Shown here: piece after piece, positions 6,248 to 14,610 of the stretch | Layout of the letters: each line of letters begins with the position of its first letter | How positions within the stretch are numbered: position 1 is the first letter of the stretch | Origin: Gemmatimonadota bacterium | Lineage (GTDB): Bacteria > GCA-2686955 | Assembly: GCA_002686955.1 (NCBI GenBank) | Contig: NYZA01000174.1 | Span: 1-18,555 of the forward strand | DNA length: 18,555 bases | Direction: 5' to 3' | Notes under the pieces: generated by a model | Seen by the model: only the letters and a program-made list of their open reading frames with translations | The model's database searches: none | Told to the model about the DNA's origin: nothing | Position numbers and translations under genes: made by a program

Positions 6248-9200
6248 TCATCTCCGCCGTGGATTCTCGATTCCGTGCTTCTTCATCTTGTATCGGAGCA
6301 CCCGCTCGCTGATACCGAGCTTTCTCGCCGCCCGGGTTTGGATCCATTCGGCCTGCTCGAGCGCCGCGATCAGGATCTGCCTCTCCGTTCCGCTCAAGGT
6401 CTTGCTCGGCTCAGCCTTGGTCTCGACGAGCCAGGGAGGAAGATCGCGGGCACTCAGAGCGTCCCCGCGGCACATGACCACCATCCCCTCGAGCGTGTTC
6501 TGGAGCTCTCGCACGTTCCCGGGCCAGTCGTGGGCGAGCAGCGCGTCGCGCACCTCGGGCGAGATCGAGTCGACGCCTCGTCCGATTCGTTCTTTCATCT
6601 TCTCGAGGAAATGGGCCGTGAGAGGGACGATATCGGAGCGTCGCTCACGCAAGGGCGGCAGCGAAATCGGAACGATGTTGATCCGAAAGAAGAGATCCTC
6701 GCGGAATCTCCCTTCGTCGACTTCACTCCTCAGATTTGTGTTCGTGGCGCAGACCACGCGCACATCGACCCTTCGGGGACGGGTGTCGCCCAGTCGGCGG
6801 ACCTCGCTCTCCTGAAGCACTCTCAGCAGCTTCGTCTGGAGTCCCGGTTCCATATTGGTGATCTCATCGAGGAAGATCGTGCCCCCGTCGGCCTCCTCGA
6901 AGAGCCCCGCCTTGTTCGATACCGCCCCGCTGAATGCTCCCCGGCGGTGGCCGAAGAGCTCCGACTCGATGATCGTGGGCTGCAATGCACCGCAATCCAC
7001 CGCCACGAAACGTTTGTCGGCACGATCGCTCTCGTAGTGGATCGCCCGCGCGAGGACCTCCTTGCCGGTCCCGGTTTCTCCGAGCAGAAGCACGGTCGAG
7101 CGGGTCTTGGCGACCTTTCGAACCACCTCGGCGACCCGCTGCATCGCGGGACTGCGCCCGACGACGCTCGGAAGCTCCCATTCCTCACGCGCTTCTCGTT
7201 TGAGCTCCCGGTTTTCTTCAACCAACCTCTGCGTCAGAGCGGCGTTCTCGACGGCGACAGCGGCCAGCGAGGCGAAGACCTGCATGAAGACGGCGTCGGA
7301 ACGATCGAAGCGATTGACGACGCTGCGGTTGTCGACATAGATGGTTCCGATCGCCCTCCCGCGCGTCACCATCGGGACGCAGATGAACGATACGATTCTG
7401 TAGCGCGCCACGCTCTGGAAGTGCTTGAAATCCTCGTCACTCTGCGCGTCATCGCTGAAGAGCACGGTTTGCTCGGCCAGGGTTCGCTCCAGGATCGTCC
7501 TGGAATGATGAGCGGCGTCCTCGCTCGTCTCGGCGTCCATGTTGCGCGCCACTCGAATCTCGAGACCGCCGTCGTTCGGCTCGACCAGGAAGATCTGGCC
7601 GCGCTCCGCGCCGATCGTCTCCAGCACGATCGACAGTGCACCCTCCAGCACCTCGTCGGGATCGCCGAGCCCGGTGAGCATCGAGCCCACCCTCCGCAGG
7701 ATTTGAAGGGGATCGGGGTCGGTCCGCGAGGGCTTCGCCGCTTCGGATCCGCTCTGACGCAATCGATTGCCCATGTCGTCGAAGCCCTCTCGCGCGAGCC
7801 TGCGCGCTCTCTCCGCATCCGATGCATCGCCGCAACATTCAGCCGCATCACCCAAGGCAGCATATGCCAAGCTCTGCGCCAGTCGGCCGCCCCATCGGGC
7901 GTGATGCTCGATCGCGCGCTCGAAACGCTCCCGAGCCTCGGCCGGACGACCTCTGGCCGCGAGCAGCTCTCCCTCCATCCTCAGACACTCACCCTCTTCG
8001 GGGTCGCCCACTCCGCGTCGCAGCGAAGTCCATGCCTCTCCATGGTGGACCATAGCCTTTGGCAGATCGCCGGCCGCGATGTGGACCTGGGCCAAGCGCC
8101 TGTGAATCGGCGCGTTGAGTGAGGGTGCGACACCACCATCGCGGCTCAGCTCGAGCACCTGGTCGGCCAGACGGCACCCCTCCGCTCCCTCGCCGAGAGC
8201 GAGCCTGGCATCGATCGCGGCGAGCAGCGCGTGGATCGTTCGCGGCCCCTCGCCCCCTTGAAGATCGACCGCCGTCATGGCCGTGGACAGCGCCAACTCC
8301 GGATCGCCCGACGCTAGATGTGCCGCCGCGCGATGCTCGAGAACCGAGAGGCGCAGGCTCTCGTTGCTGGCATCGCTCGCGTGGGCGCTCGCCTCGTCCA
8401 GCAGCCGATGCGCGCGACCGGGATCGCCCGCGCGGAGCACGATCGACGCAAGATTGACGCGCGAGTTGGCCACGCCCTCCGCGTCATCGAGATCGTTCTT
8501 GATCTCGATCGATTGCTCCAGACAGGCGATCGCGTCATCGAGCTTTCCGCGAGCGGAGTGCAGGAGCGCGAGGTTGTTCAGGGTCTTCGAGATGTCGGCC
8601 GGGATCGCCAGCCGCCGCCGGAGCACGAGCGCCCGCTCGAGATGGCGCGCCGCCGTCGCGTGCTCCCCCTTCGTGTAGTAGAGCGCCCCCAGGTTGTTGT
8701 GCGAGTCGGCGATCCTCTTCGGATCGCCGATCCTCATCCGGTACCGCAGGCTTTGCTCCAGCGCGGCGACCGAGACTTCGCCGTCTCCTGCGCGATGCGC
8801 GGCGATTCCGAGATTGTCCCATGCGGTCGCCTGCTTCGCGAGGTCTCCGAGATCGTCCTGGAGCTTCAGGCCCCGTTCGAAGCGCTCCCGAGCCCGCGAC
8901 CACTCCGAGCGCGTCATGGCGGCGATTCCGAGATTGTTCAAGGCGGCGGCTTCCTCCTTCCGGTCACCCTCCGCGCGGGACGACTCGAGCACCCTTCGCA
9001 GCTCCCTTTCGGCTTCCTCTCCCCTCCCCTGTGCGAGCAGCAACGATCCCAGCACGTTGCGGCTCTCCCTTTCTTCCGGGGAGGAGCGTGCGGCGGCTTC
9101 GAGAGCCGCCTCCGCGCGCCTCAGCGCCCCGGCGGCGTCGCCACGACCCTCCTGTATTCGGGCCAGCCGCAGCGAGGCTCTCGCAACCTCGGCCCGCGAT

Positions 9201-11299
9201 CCCGTGCAGCTCGAAGACGCCTCGAGCCGCACCGACTCCAGATCGACTTCGGCTTCGTCGAAGCGGCCGCATCTGGCGAGCAGCTCCCCCCGAATGCGAA
9301 GGCGCCGTGGACCGGGATCTTCAGGGGCATCGGCGATCATCTTCAGCGCGTCATCGACACGACCGAGCCGCCCCAGACACTCGGCCAGCTCCTCTCTGAT
9401 CCGCTCGAGCCGATTCGGATCGGGGGCGGATCTGATCGCCCGCTCCAGCGCCTCGATCCGCTCTTCGGTCGACGCGTCGGGGTGGCGAGCGGCGAGCAGC
9501 GAGTCGGAGTGAGCGCGTGTGGAATCTCCGGCCATCTCCCCGTGCCGGCTTCGTTCCAAGATCTCCTGAGGAGTCACGTATCCTCTCAGCGCACCGCCGA
9601 TCGCGCCGTGTAAGGTCTCACGTTCTGACTGCGTCATTCCCGCGGAGAGGCGCTTGCCCAGATCGGCGAGCGCAATGGCGAAAAGAGGGCTCCCCGTGTC
9701 GCTGCCGCTTCGCTGCGTCACGACTCCGATCCGAGCCAGCGATTCCAACTCCTTCCGGCTCTCGTCTTCCGAGAGATCGCGCGCCATGGCGACGACGTTG
9801 CGGCTAACCGGCAACTGCAGAAGCGCCAGCAGATTCAGCACCGAGCGTGTGGTCCCGGGGAGTGTGGCCACCCGCTCGAGGAGCAGGTCGACCACTGAAT
9901 CGGGGATGCGCGCCGAGCCGGGCGGACCTGATTCCATCACCGCCGAGAGAAAGCGGGGGTTTCCACCGGTCGAGCGATGCAGCTTCACCGAGAAGCGTTC
10001 CGCGGCTTCGCGCCCCCAGACTCGCGTGGCCAGGATCATCACCTCTCGCCGGTCGAGAGGAGGCAGTTCGATCACCCGCTCGTTGTCGGCTCCGGTTGGG
10101 TGATCGCTGAGTAGGATCAGCGGCAGGTCGAAGGCGGCCGCGGCGCACTGCCGGGCGACCACCATGGCGTCGGGCTTGCCCCGCGTCTCCAGGGCGAGCA
10201 GCGTCGGGCGGTCTTCGCGACCCACCCGATCCACACTCGCCAGCACCGCGTCGAGAGGGTCGGTCTCGAAGGGCGACCGGCCCGTCGTGAACGAGCCCAA
10301 CGCGCTCCTCAGGCGCGCGGCGAAACCGCTTCCTTTCGCGGCTACGCGAGCCGCCGGCAGCCCCTGGAGCTGGGCGCGGCGCACGGCCTCGATCAACAGG
10401 CGGCTCACTCCGCCACCCTCCGCCGCGCGGAGCACGAAGATCCGCCCGCTGCCCTCCCGTCTCGCCGATTCGAGAGCGCAGGCGATCGCATCGAGGATCG
10501 ATTCACGCCCGGTGAACTCGCGGTCGCCCCCGCGCGGCGGATCCGCCGAGATCGGCATCGAGTCGATGGCCTGCTCGGCGCATTCACAGCGCTCGGCCGG
10601 ATCGGGCGCCAAGAGCGATGCGGCCCAGTCGCCCCAGGCGCCTCCTACTCTTTTGCGGGCACGCTCTACGATCGCGTCCCCCTCTTCGATCTTCTCCTGC
10701 GCGAGCGCGTTTCCGCCCGGCGAGCGAAAGGGCAGCCCGCCGGACCAGAGGTGCACGAGCAGGAGACCGACCGAATAAAGATCGGCACGTTGGTCGATCG
10801 TCTCGCTACGCAGGAGCTCGGGCGCGAAGTACGGGATGGTTCCGGCGATGCCGTCTCCACGGTCGCCGATCTCTCGTGCAAGACCGAGATCGACGAGGCG
10901 AGGAGGGGAGCCCGGCAGGTAGAGGAGGTTGTCCGGCTTGAGATCGAGGTAGACTAGGCTGTTTCGGTGGAGGTAGGCCAGCGCGTGCAGAATCGCTCCG
11001 AGGATCTTGGCGAGCTCCGCCGCGCCGGTCGGCCCCAGAGGCGCCGGCGCCCCACCCTCCACCCAGGTCTGCGTGAAGGCGGCGCGCCCTCCCGGCTCGA
11101 CCCCCAGGTCGATTCCGACTGGCAATACGGAGTGTCGAAGGCGAGAGAGCAGGCCGAACTCTTGGCGTATTCGGTCGTCGTGTTCCGGCGCCGAGCTCGT
11201 CTTCAGCGCCACAATTTCGCCGCTGCCGCGATCCCGGACCCGACGGACCCTCGCCATCCCACCTATCCGCGGCTCCCCCAGATCCTCGAATCTCTCCAC
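6248..11299 (-). CDS. Ser/Thr kinase - degenerate ATPase - TPR - GAF - sigma-54 activator - Fis HTH fusion regulator
   Basis: This 1683-aa protein has six modules. (1) Ser/Thr kinase, residues 4-240: Gly loop IGGMARV, K33, catalytic D119 in YLDLKPDN (the usual HRD is YLD), D137 in DLG, and APE at 159-161. (2) NTPase-like region 258-560 whose expected P-loop reads AEGGGVSRLL, with valine where lysine should be, so ATP use is doubtful. (3) TPR superhelix about 610-1175, with clear 40-residue repeats such as ALNNLGIAA and SHNNLGALY. (4) GAF, 1195-1360. (5) Sigma-54 AAA+ domain, 1379-1625: Walker A GETGTGKE (1407-1414), sigma-contact loop GAFSGA (1454-1459), Walker B GGTIFLDE. (6) Fis-type HTH, about 1640-1680. 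It should drive open-complex formation at sigma-54 promoters, with kinase, TPR and GAF parts as inputs. The GTG start is preceded by GGAGAGG with 10 nt spacing. Divergent from the glycosyltransferase gene across 135 bp. Confidence 0.93.
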   Translation of the reverse strand: MERFEDLGEPRIGGMARVRRVRDRGSGEIVALKTSSAPEHDDRIRQEFGLLSRLRHSVLPVGIDLGVEPGGRAAFTQTWVEGGAPAPLGPTGAAELAKILGAILHALAYLHRNSLVYLDLKPDNLLYLPGSPPRLVDLGLAREIGDRGDGIAGTIPYFAPELLRSETIDQRADLYSVGLLLVHLWSGGLPFRSPGGNALAQEKIEEGDAIVERARKRVGGAWGDWAASLLAPDPAERCECAEQAIDSMPISADPPRGGDREFTGRESILDAIACALESARREGSGRIFVLRAAEGGGVSRLLIEAVRRAQLQGLPAARVAAKGSGFAARLRSALGSFTTGRSPFETDPLDAVLASVDRVGREDRPTLLALETRGKPDAMVVARQCAAAAFDLPLILLSDHPTGADNERVIELPPLDRREVMILATRVWGREAAERFSVKLHRSTGGNPRFLSAVMESGPPGSARIPDSVVDLLLERVATLPGTTRSVLNLLALLQLPVSRNVVAMARDLSEDESRKELESLARIGVVTQRSGSDTGSPLFAIALADLGKRLSAGMTQSERETLHGAIGGALRGYVTPQEILERSRHGEMAGDSTRAHSDSLLAARHPDASTEERIEALERAIRSAPDPNRLERIREELAECLGRLGRVDDALKMIADAPEDPGPRRLRIRGELLARCGRFDEAEVDLESVRLEASSSCTGSRAEVARASLRLARIQEGRGDAAGALRRAEAALEAAARSSPEERESRNVLGSLLLAQGRGEEAERELRRVLESSRAEGDRKEEAAALNNLGIAAMTRSEWSRARERFERGLKLQDDLGDLAKQATAWDNLGIAAHRAGDGEVSVAALEQSLRYRMRIGDPKRIADSHNNLGALYYTKGEHATAARHLERALVLRRRLAIPADISKTLNNLALLHSARGKLDDAIACLEQSIEIKNDLDDAEGVANSRVNLASIVLRAGDPGRAHRLLDEASAHASDASNESLRLSVLEHRAAAHLASGDPELALSTAMTAVDLQGGEGPRTIHALLAAIDARLALGEGAEGCRLADQVLELSRDGGVAPSLNAPIHRRLAQVHIAAGDLPKAMVHHGEAWTSLRRGVGDPEEGECLRMEGELLAARGRPAEARERFERAIEHHARWGGRLAQSLAYAALGDAAECCGDASDAERARRLAREGFDDMGNRLRQSGSEAAKPSRTDPDPLQILRRVGSMLTGLGDPDEVLEGALSIVLETIGAERGQIFLVEPNDGGLEIRVARNMDAETSEDAAHHSRTILERTLAEQTVLFSDDAQSDEDFKHFQSVARYRIVSFICVPMVTRGRAIGTIYVDNRSVVNRFDRSDAVFMQVFASLAAVAVENAALTQRLVEENRELKREAREEWELPSVVGRSPAMQRVAEVVRKVAKTRSTVLLLGETGTGKEVLARAIHYESDRADKRFVAVDCGALQPTIIESELFGHRRGAFSGAVSNKAGLFEEADGGTIFLDEITNMEPGLQTKLLRVLQESEVRRLGDTRPRRVDVRVVCATNTNLRSEVDEGRFREDLFFRINIVPISLPPLRERRSDIVPLTAHFLEKMKERIGRGVDSISPEVRDALLAHDWPGNVRELQNTLEGMVVMCRGDALSARDLPPWLVETKAEPSKTLSGTERQILIAALEQAEWIQTRAARKLGISERVLRYKMKKHGIENPRRR

Positions 11300-11434
11300 T
11301 CTTGTTCAGCCTCTCCGGGATCGATCGTTCATCGCCGTTGCTCGCATAGTCCGATTGTAATCAAGCGCCGGTGCCGGAGTCGCCGATGATTGAAGTGGGG
11401 CGAATCGGTGGATCTCATTTGGAGCCTGAAGAAC

Positions 11435-12727
11435 ATGCATATAGTTCTCTGCTCACGCCACTATCCTCCGGAGACGGGACGAGGGGGATTGGGAACCTAC
11501 ACCCAGAATCTCGCCAGATCCCTCAGCGAGGCGGGTCACCGCGTACTGGTCGTGTCGAGCTCCGCCGCCGCCACGGTTGAAGAACGCGACGGAAGAGTCC
11601 GGGTCTTTCGATTCGAATACCGCTGGCGCAAACACCACTTCTTTCCCAAGTTCCGCAACGCTCTTCGCTATTCGCGCGGCGTGGCGCGCCAACTCCGCCG
11701 AATCATGAGGGACAGGCCGATCGATATCATCCAGTTCCCCGACCTTCTGGGGGAAGGGGCACATTTCGCTTTCCGCCGCCGTGCAAACGACCCACCTTTC
11801 GTCGTTCGGTCGGCGATGCGCATCCCAGATCTAGAGGGGATCAACCGAAGAGCGTGGCCCGCCAACCCGCTGGAACGGATCGATCATCGCTTGGCGGCCT
11901 GGGTGGAGGGGATCCCGCTCCGGCGCGCGGCGGCGCATCTCGTGCCCTCAGCCTATTCAGGCCTCGATCTCGAGCAGAGGATGGCGGCGGAAGTCTCGCC
12001 GAAGATCATCCCGAACGGAACCGATCTCGATCGATTCCGCCCCGCCGATAAAGCAGCGGCCCGAAGAGCGGCGGAGATTCCCGAGGAGGCAACAGTTTTT
12101 CTATACGCGGGGCCGCTGGAATTTCGCAAGGGGGTTCAGCTTCTTCCCGCCGCGTTCAGACAGGTCGCCTCCGAGATGCCCGACGCGATGCTGGTTATCG
12201 CCGGCACCGACCACCTGACCGCACCGGGATCGGGATCGATGCGCCGTTGGCTCGAGATTCGCTTCGAAACAGAAGGGATCGACGAGCGGGTTCTCTTCCT
12301 GGGAACGGTGTCGCATGAACGAATGCCCGAGATCTACGCGGTGGCCGATGTCCTGGTCGCCCCGACCTACCGCGAAAGCTTCGGAAACTCGATCCTGGAG
12401 GCGAGCGCGTCGGGAGTACCGGTAATCACGAGCGACGAGGGGGGACAGACCGAGATCGTCGCCGATGGGCGCACTGGGTTTCTGATTCCTCGTGGAGATG
12501 CTCAGGCTCTGGCGGGTGCGATGTGCGATGCGGTTTCGAATCGCTCCGCTCTGCTTCAGGCGGGCAAGGAGGCGCGAAGGGAAGCGTTGGCCCGCTTCGA
12601 CCGCAAACTGATGGGACGAAGAACAGTCTCCTTCTACCGCGAAGTTCTCGGAGAAAAGGAAGAAGGCGCCGGTACCGTTGAGAACGGGGCGTCGAAGCCC
12701 GAGGAGGAGGAAGCGCCTACCGGGTGA
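11435..12727 (+). CDS. GT4-family glycosyltransferase
   Basis: This 430-aa GT-B-fold retaining glycosyltransferase is predicted to transfer a sugar from a nucleotide-sugar donor in cell-envelope or exopolysaccharide synthesis. The N-terminal Rossmann half starts with HIVLCSRHYPPETGRGGLGTY, whose glycine-rich loop is typical of the family. The hinge carries IPNGTDLDRF (192-201). The C-terminal donor half has LYAGPLEFRKGV, and the retaining-GT motif E-x7-E at E314-E322 (RESFGNSILEASASGVPVI). The C-terminus is Glu-rich and likely disordered. No membrane helix is seen. The ATG at 11435 was chosen over a TTG at 11390 because family proteins begin directly at the first beta strand, and GGAG lies 10 nt upstream. 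Its stop is 4 bp from the end of the convergent sulfatase-like gene. The acceptor and donor cannot be read from sequence. Confidence 0.92.
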   Translation: MHIVLCSRHYPPETGRGGLGTYTQNLARSLSEAGHRVLVVSSSAAATVEERDGRVRVFRFEYRWRKHHFFPKFRNALRYSRGVARQLRRIMRDRPIDIIQFPDLLGEGAHFAFRRRANDPPFVVRSAMRIPDLEGINRRAWPANPLERIDHRLAAWVEGIPLRRAAAHLVPSAYSGLDLEQRMAAEVSPKIIPNGTDLDRFRPADKAAARRAAEIPEEATVFLYAGPLEFRKGVQLLPAAFRQVASEMPDAMLVIAGTDHLTAPGSGSMRRWLEIRFETEGIDERVLFLGTVSHERMPEIYAVADVLVAPTYRESFGNSILEASASGVPVITSDEGGQTEIVADGRTGFLIPRGDAQALAGAMCDAVSNRSALLQAGKEARREALARFDRKLMGRRTVSFYREVLGEKEEGAGTVENGASKPEEEEAPTG

Positions 12728-12731
12728 CCGA

Positions 12732-14582
12732 TCAGTTCAAATAGCCGAGCGCTCGCAACCGTTCGGCGGTTTTGGGATCGATCGATCCGCCTTCATCCGC
12801 CAGGCTCCCCGATGACGCACATCGCTCCGACCATTGCCGAAAGCGGTCGATGGCGTCTTCATAGAGTGCGAGATCGCCGGTGGAAAGATCCTCCGACTCA
12901 TGAGGGTCTATCTTCGCCGAGCGATGAACGACTCGCTCGAGCTGATCTCCACTGAAGAACGCCTTGTGCTTGCCCCAAACCATTGCCCGGGCATCCCCCC
13001 ATTCCGAAATCGCGACGCGTTCTTCGAGCGCCTCGGGCCCCTCGATCAGGGCCGGCAGCAGCGATTCGCCGTGAAGCGTCGGAGGCGCGGGGACCCGCGC
13101 CAGATCGAGAATCGTCGCGGTCACATCGACCAGAGAGACGGTCTTTTCGATCTCGGCCCCTTCGAGGCGCGCATCGACCTCTCCGGCGAGTCGAATCACC
13201 AGTGGAACATGAAGAAGTTCTTTGTATAGCGAGTTGCTGTGAAAGAGACGGTCGTGCTCTCCGAAATGTTCGCCGTGATCGGCGGTGAGGATTACCGTGG
13301 TTTCATTCCAAAGACCGCGGGCCTTGAGCTCGGAGAAGAGGCGGGCCAACTGCTGGTCAGTGTAGCGGACCTCATCGTCATATAGTTGCGTCAGCGCCGG
13401 AACGAGGGCGCGACGCTCATCATCAGCCGAGAGACGATGCGAACGCGTTTGGAGAATTGTCGTAATCGCGGCGTTGACGCGCGCCGCCTTGCCTCCGTCG
13501 CTCACGCCGGGTGGTGAATAGGGGTAGTGCGGATCCATGATATTGACGAAGGCGAAAAAGCTGCGTTCGCCCACTCGGTCCAATGCGCTCAGCACATGAT
13601 CGATCGTGCTCGACGCAACCGCGGGCTCCATAAAGCCGAGCTTCCTTGCCCCCATGGCTAACCAGAGCCTTGGCGTCATCCCGATCTTGGACAAGAGCGC
13701 GACCGCGGGCGTCTTCTCCAGCCAAACGCCGGGACTGGCGCCGGCAACGATGCTGTCGTCGTAGAGATGAAAACCCTGATTCCACCCGAACATCTTCGTC
13801 AGGGAGAGGTTCGAGACGACGCCGAAGGTCGCGTAGCCGTGCTGCCTCAGGACCTCCGGGAGCGTGAGGTTGGCGTCCGACAAGAAGCGTTCCTTCCCTT
13901 TCACGCCATGACGCGAGGGATAGGTACCGGTCAGCAACGACGCATGTGAAGGGGGCGTATGGCAGGAGGTAGACAGTGTATTGGTAAAGGCCACCCCCTC
14001 GGCGGCCAGGGCATCGATCGCCGGCGTGAGATGATCGGGATTGCCGTGAACGCCGAGGCGATCCGCGCGAAAAGTATCGATCACGATCAGAACGACATTC
14101 TGTCGATCCGCCTTCCCGCCCACACCATCGAAGGGGTCTGTGCCCTCCCTCATCAGAAGGGGGGCGATGACGAGCAGAGAGAGCGCGACCCCGGCCCCTG
14201 CGACCGTACACGTCAAGGTGCGGGCGGAAAGGCTGGGCGCCAGGGTCGCGAGGATGCGTCCCGCGAGTGCGCTACCTGCGGTGAGGGCCAGGATCACCGC
14301 CACCCCCCAGAGCGTGCCGACCTCGACCGCTTCAGGCAGCCATCGGAAGAAGGCCAGGGCTCCGAAGCTGAGAAAGAGGGCGGCGGAGGCGCCGATCGTG
14401 GCGCCACCGCGAGGAGAGCGGGCCCCTGCCATCGCAAGAAGCGCTACGCCGGACCCGGCCACCAGCCCAAATACGAGATAGACGCCCACCGCCACCAGTC
14501 CGAAGATCGGGTGAGGCAGTCCCCCGCGGTCGCTCAGATAGTGAAGAGCATCGATCGAACCGACCGCCAGCTCGACCAGCAC
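12732..14582 (-). CDS. Membrane-anchored sulfatase / alkaline-phosphatase-superfamily enzyme
   Basis: The N-terminal third holds about five hydrophobic helices; the rest is a sulfatase-family domain, presumably facing the periplasm. Seen motifs, numbered from the GTG at 14582: metal-binding NVVLIVIDTFRADRLG (D169), a nucleophile region SCHTPPSHASLLTG, and a late metal site TADHGEHFGEH. In true sulfatases the nucleophile position is Cys or Ser converted to formylglycine; here alignment to the (C/S/T)-x-P-S motif puts Thr209 there, as in phosphotransferase-type relatives. The enzyme may therefore act on phospho- rather than sulfo-esters; substrate unknown. The start is unresolved. GTG 14582 is the first standard codon after the upstream gene's stop, but the first helix seems to begin earlier, and an ATT at 14615, overlapping that stop, has GGAG 10 nt upstream. 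ATG 14762 would overlap the neighbour by about 150 bp. Last gene of the operon. Confidence 0.85.
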   Translation of the reverse strand: MLVELAVGSIDALHYLSDRGGLPHPIFGLVAVGVYLVFGLVAGSGVALLAMAGARSPRGGATIGASAALFLSFGALAFFRWLPEAVEVGTLWGVAVILALTAGSALAGRILATLAPSLSARTLTCTVAGAGVALSLLVIAPLLMREGTDPFDGVGGKADRQNVVLIVIDTFRADRLGVHGNPDHLTPAIDALAAEGVAFTNTLSTSCHTPPSHASLLTGTYPSRHGVKGKERFLSDANLTLPEVLRQHGYATFGVVSNLSLTKMFGWNQGFHLYDDSIVAGASPGVWLEKTPAVALLSKIGMTPRLWLAMGARKLGFMEPAVASSTIDHVLSALDRVGERSFFAFVNIMDPHYPYSPPGVSDGGKAARVNAAITTILQTRSHRLSADDERRALVPALTQLYDDEVRYTDQQLARLFSELKARGLWNETTVILTADHGEHFGEHDRLFHSNSLYKELLHVPLVIRLAGEVDARLEGAEIEKTVSLVDVTATILDLARVPAPPTLHGESLLPALIEGPEALEERVAISEWGDARAMVWGKHKAFFSGDQLERVVHRSAKIDPHESEDLSTGDLALYEDAIDRFRQWSERCASSGSLADEGGSIDPKTAERLRALGYLN

Positions 14583-14610
14583 GAAGGCGGCCAGAGCCGA
14601 TCGGAAGTAG

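Noticed and set aside
6221-8122. Long plus-strand ORF of 633 aa opposite the fusion regulator
   Set aside because: It is the antisense shadow of clear kinase/GAF/AAA+ coding sequence in GC-rich DNA; its translation has no recognisable domain.
8318-9613. 431-aa plus-strand ORF opposite the TPR region
   Set aside because: Mirror frame of the TPR repeats; composition follows the complementary codons and there is no ribosome site.
11300-11434. Sigma-54 promoter between the fusion regulator and the glycosyltransferase
   Set aside because: CGGCACCGGCGCTTGA on the minus strand looks similar but breaks the GG-N10-GC spacing; no acceptable match on either strand.
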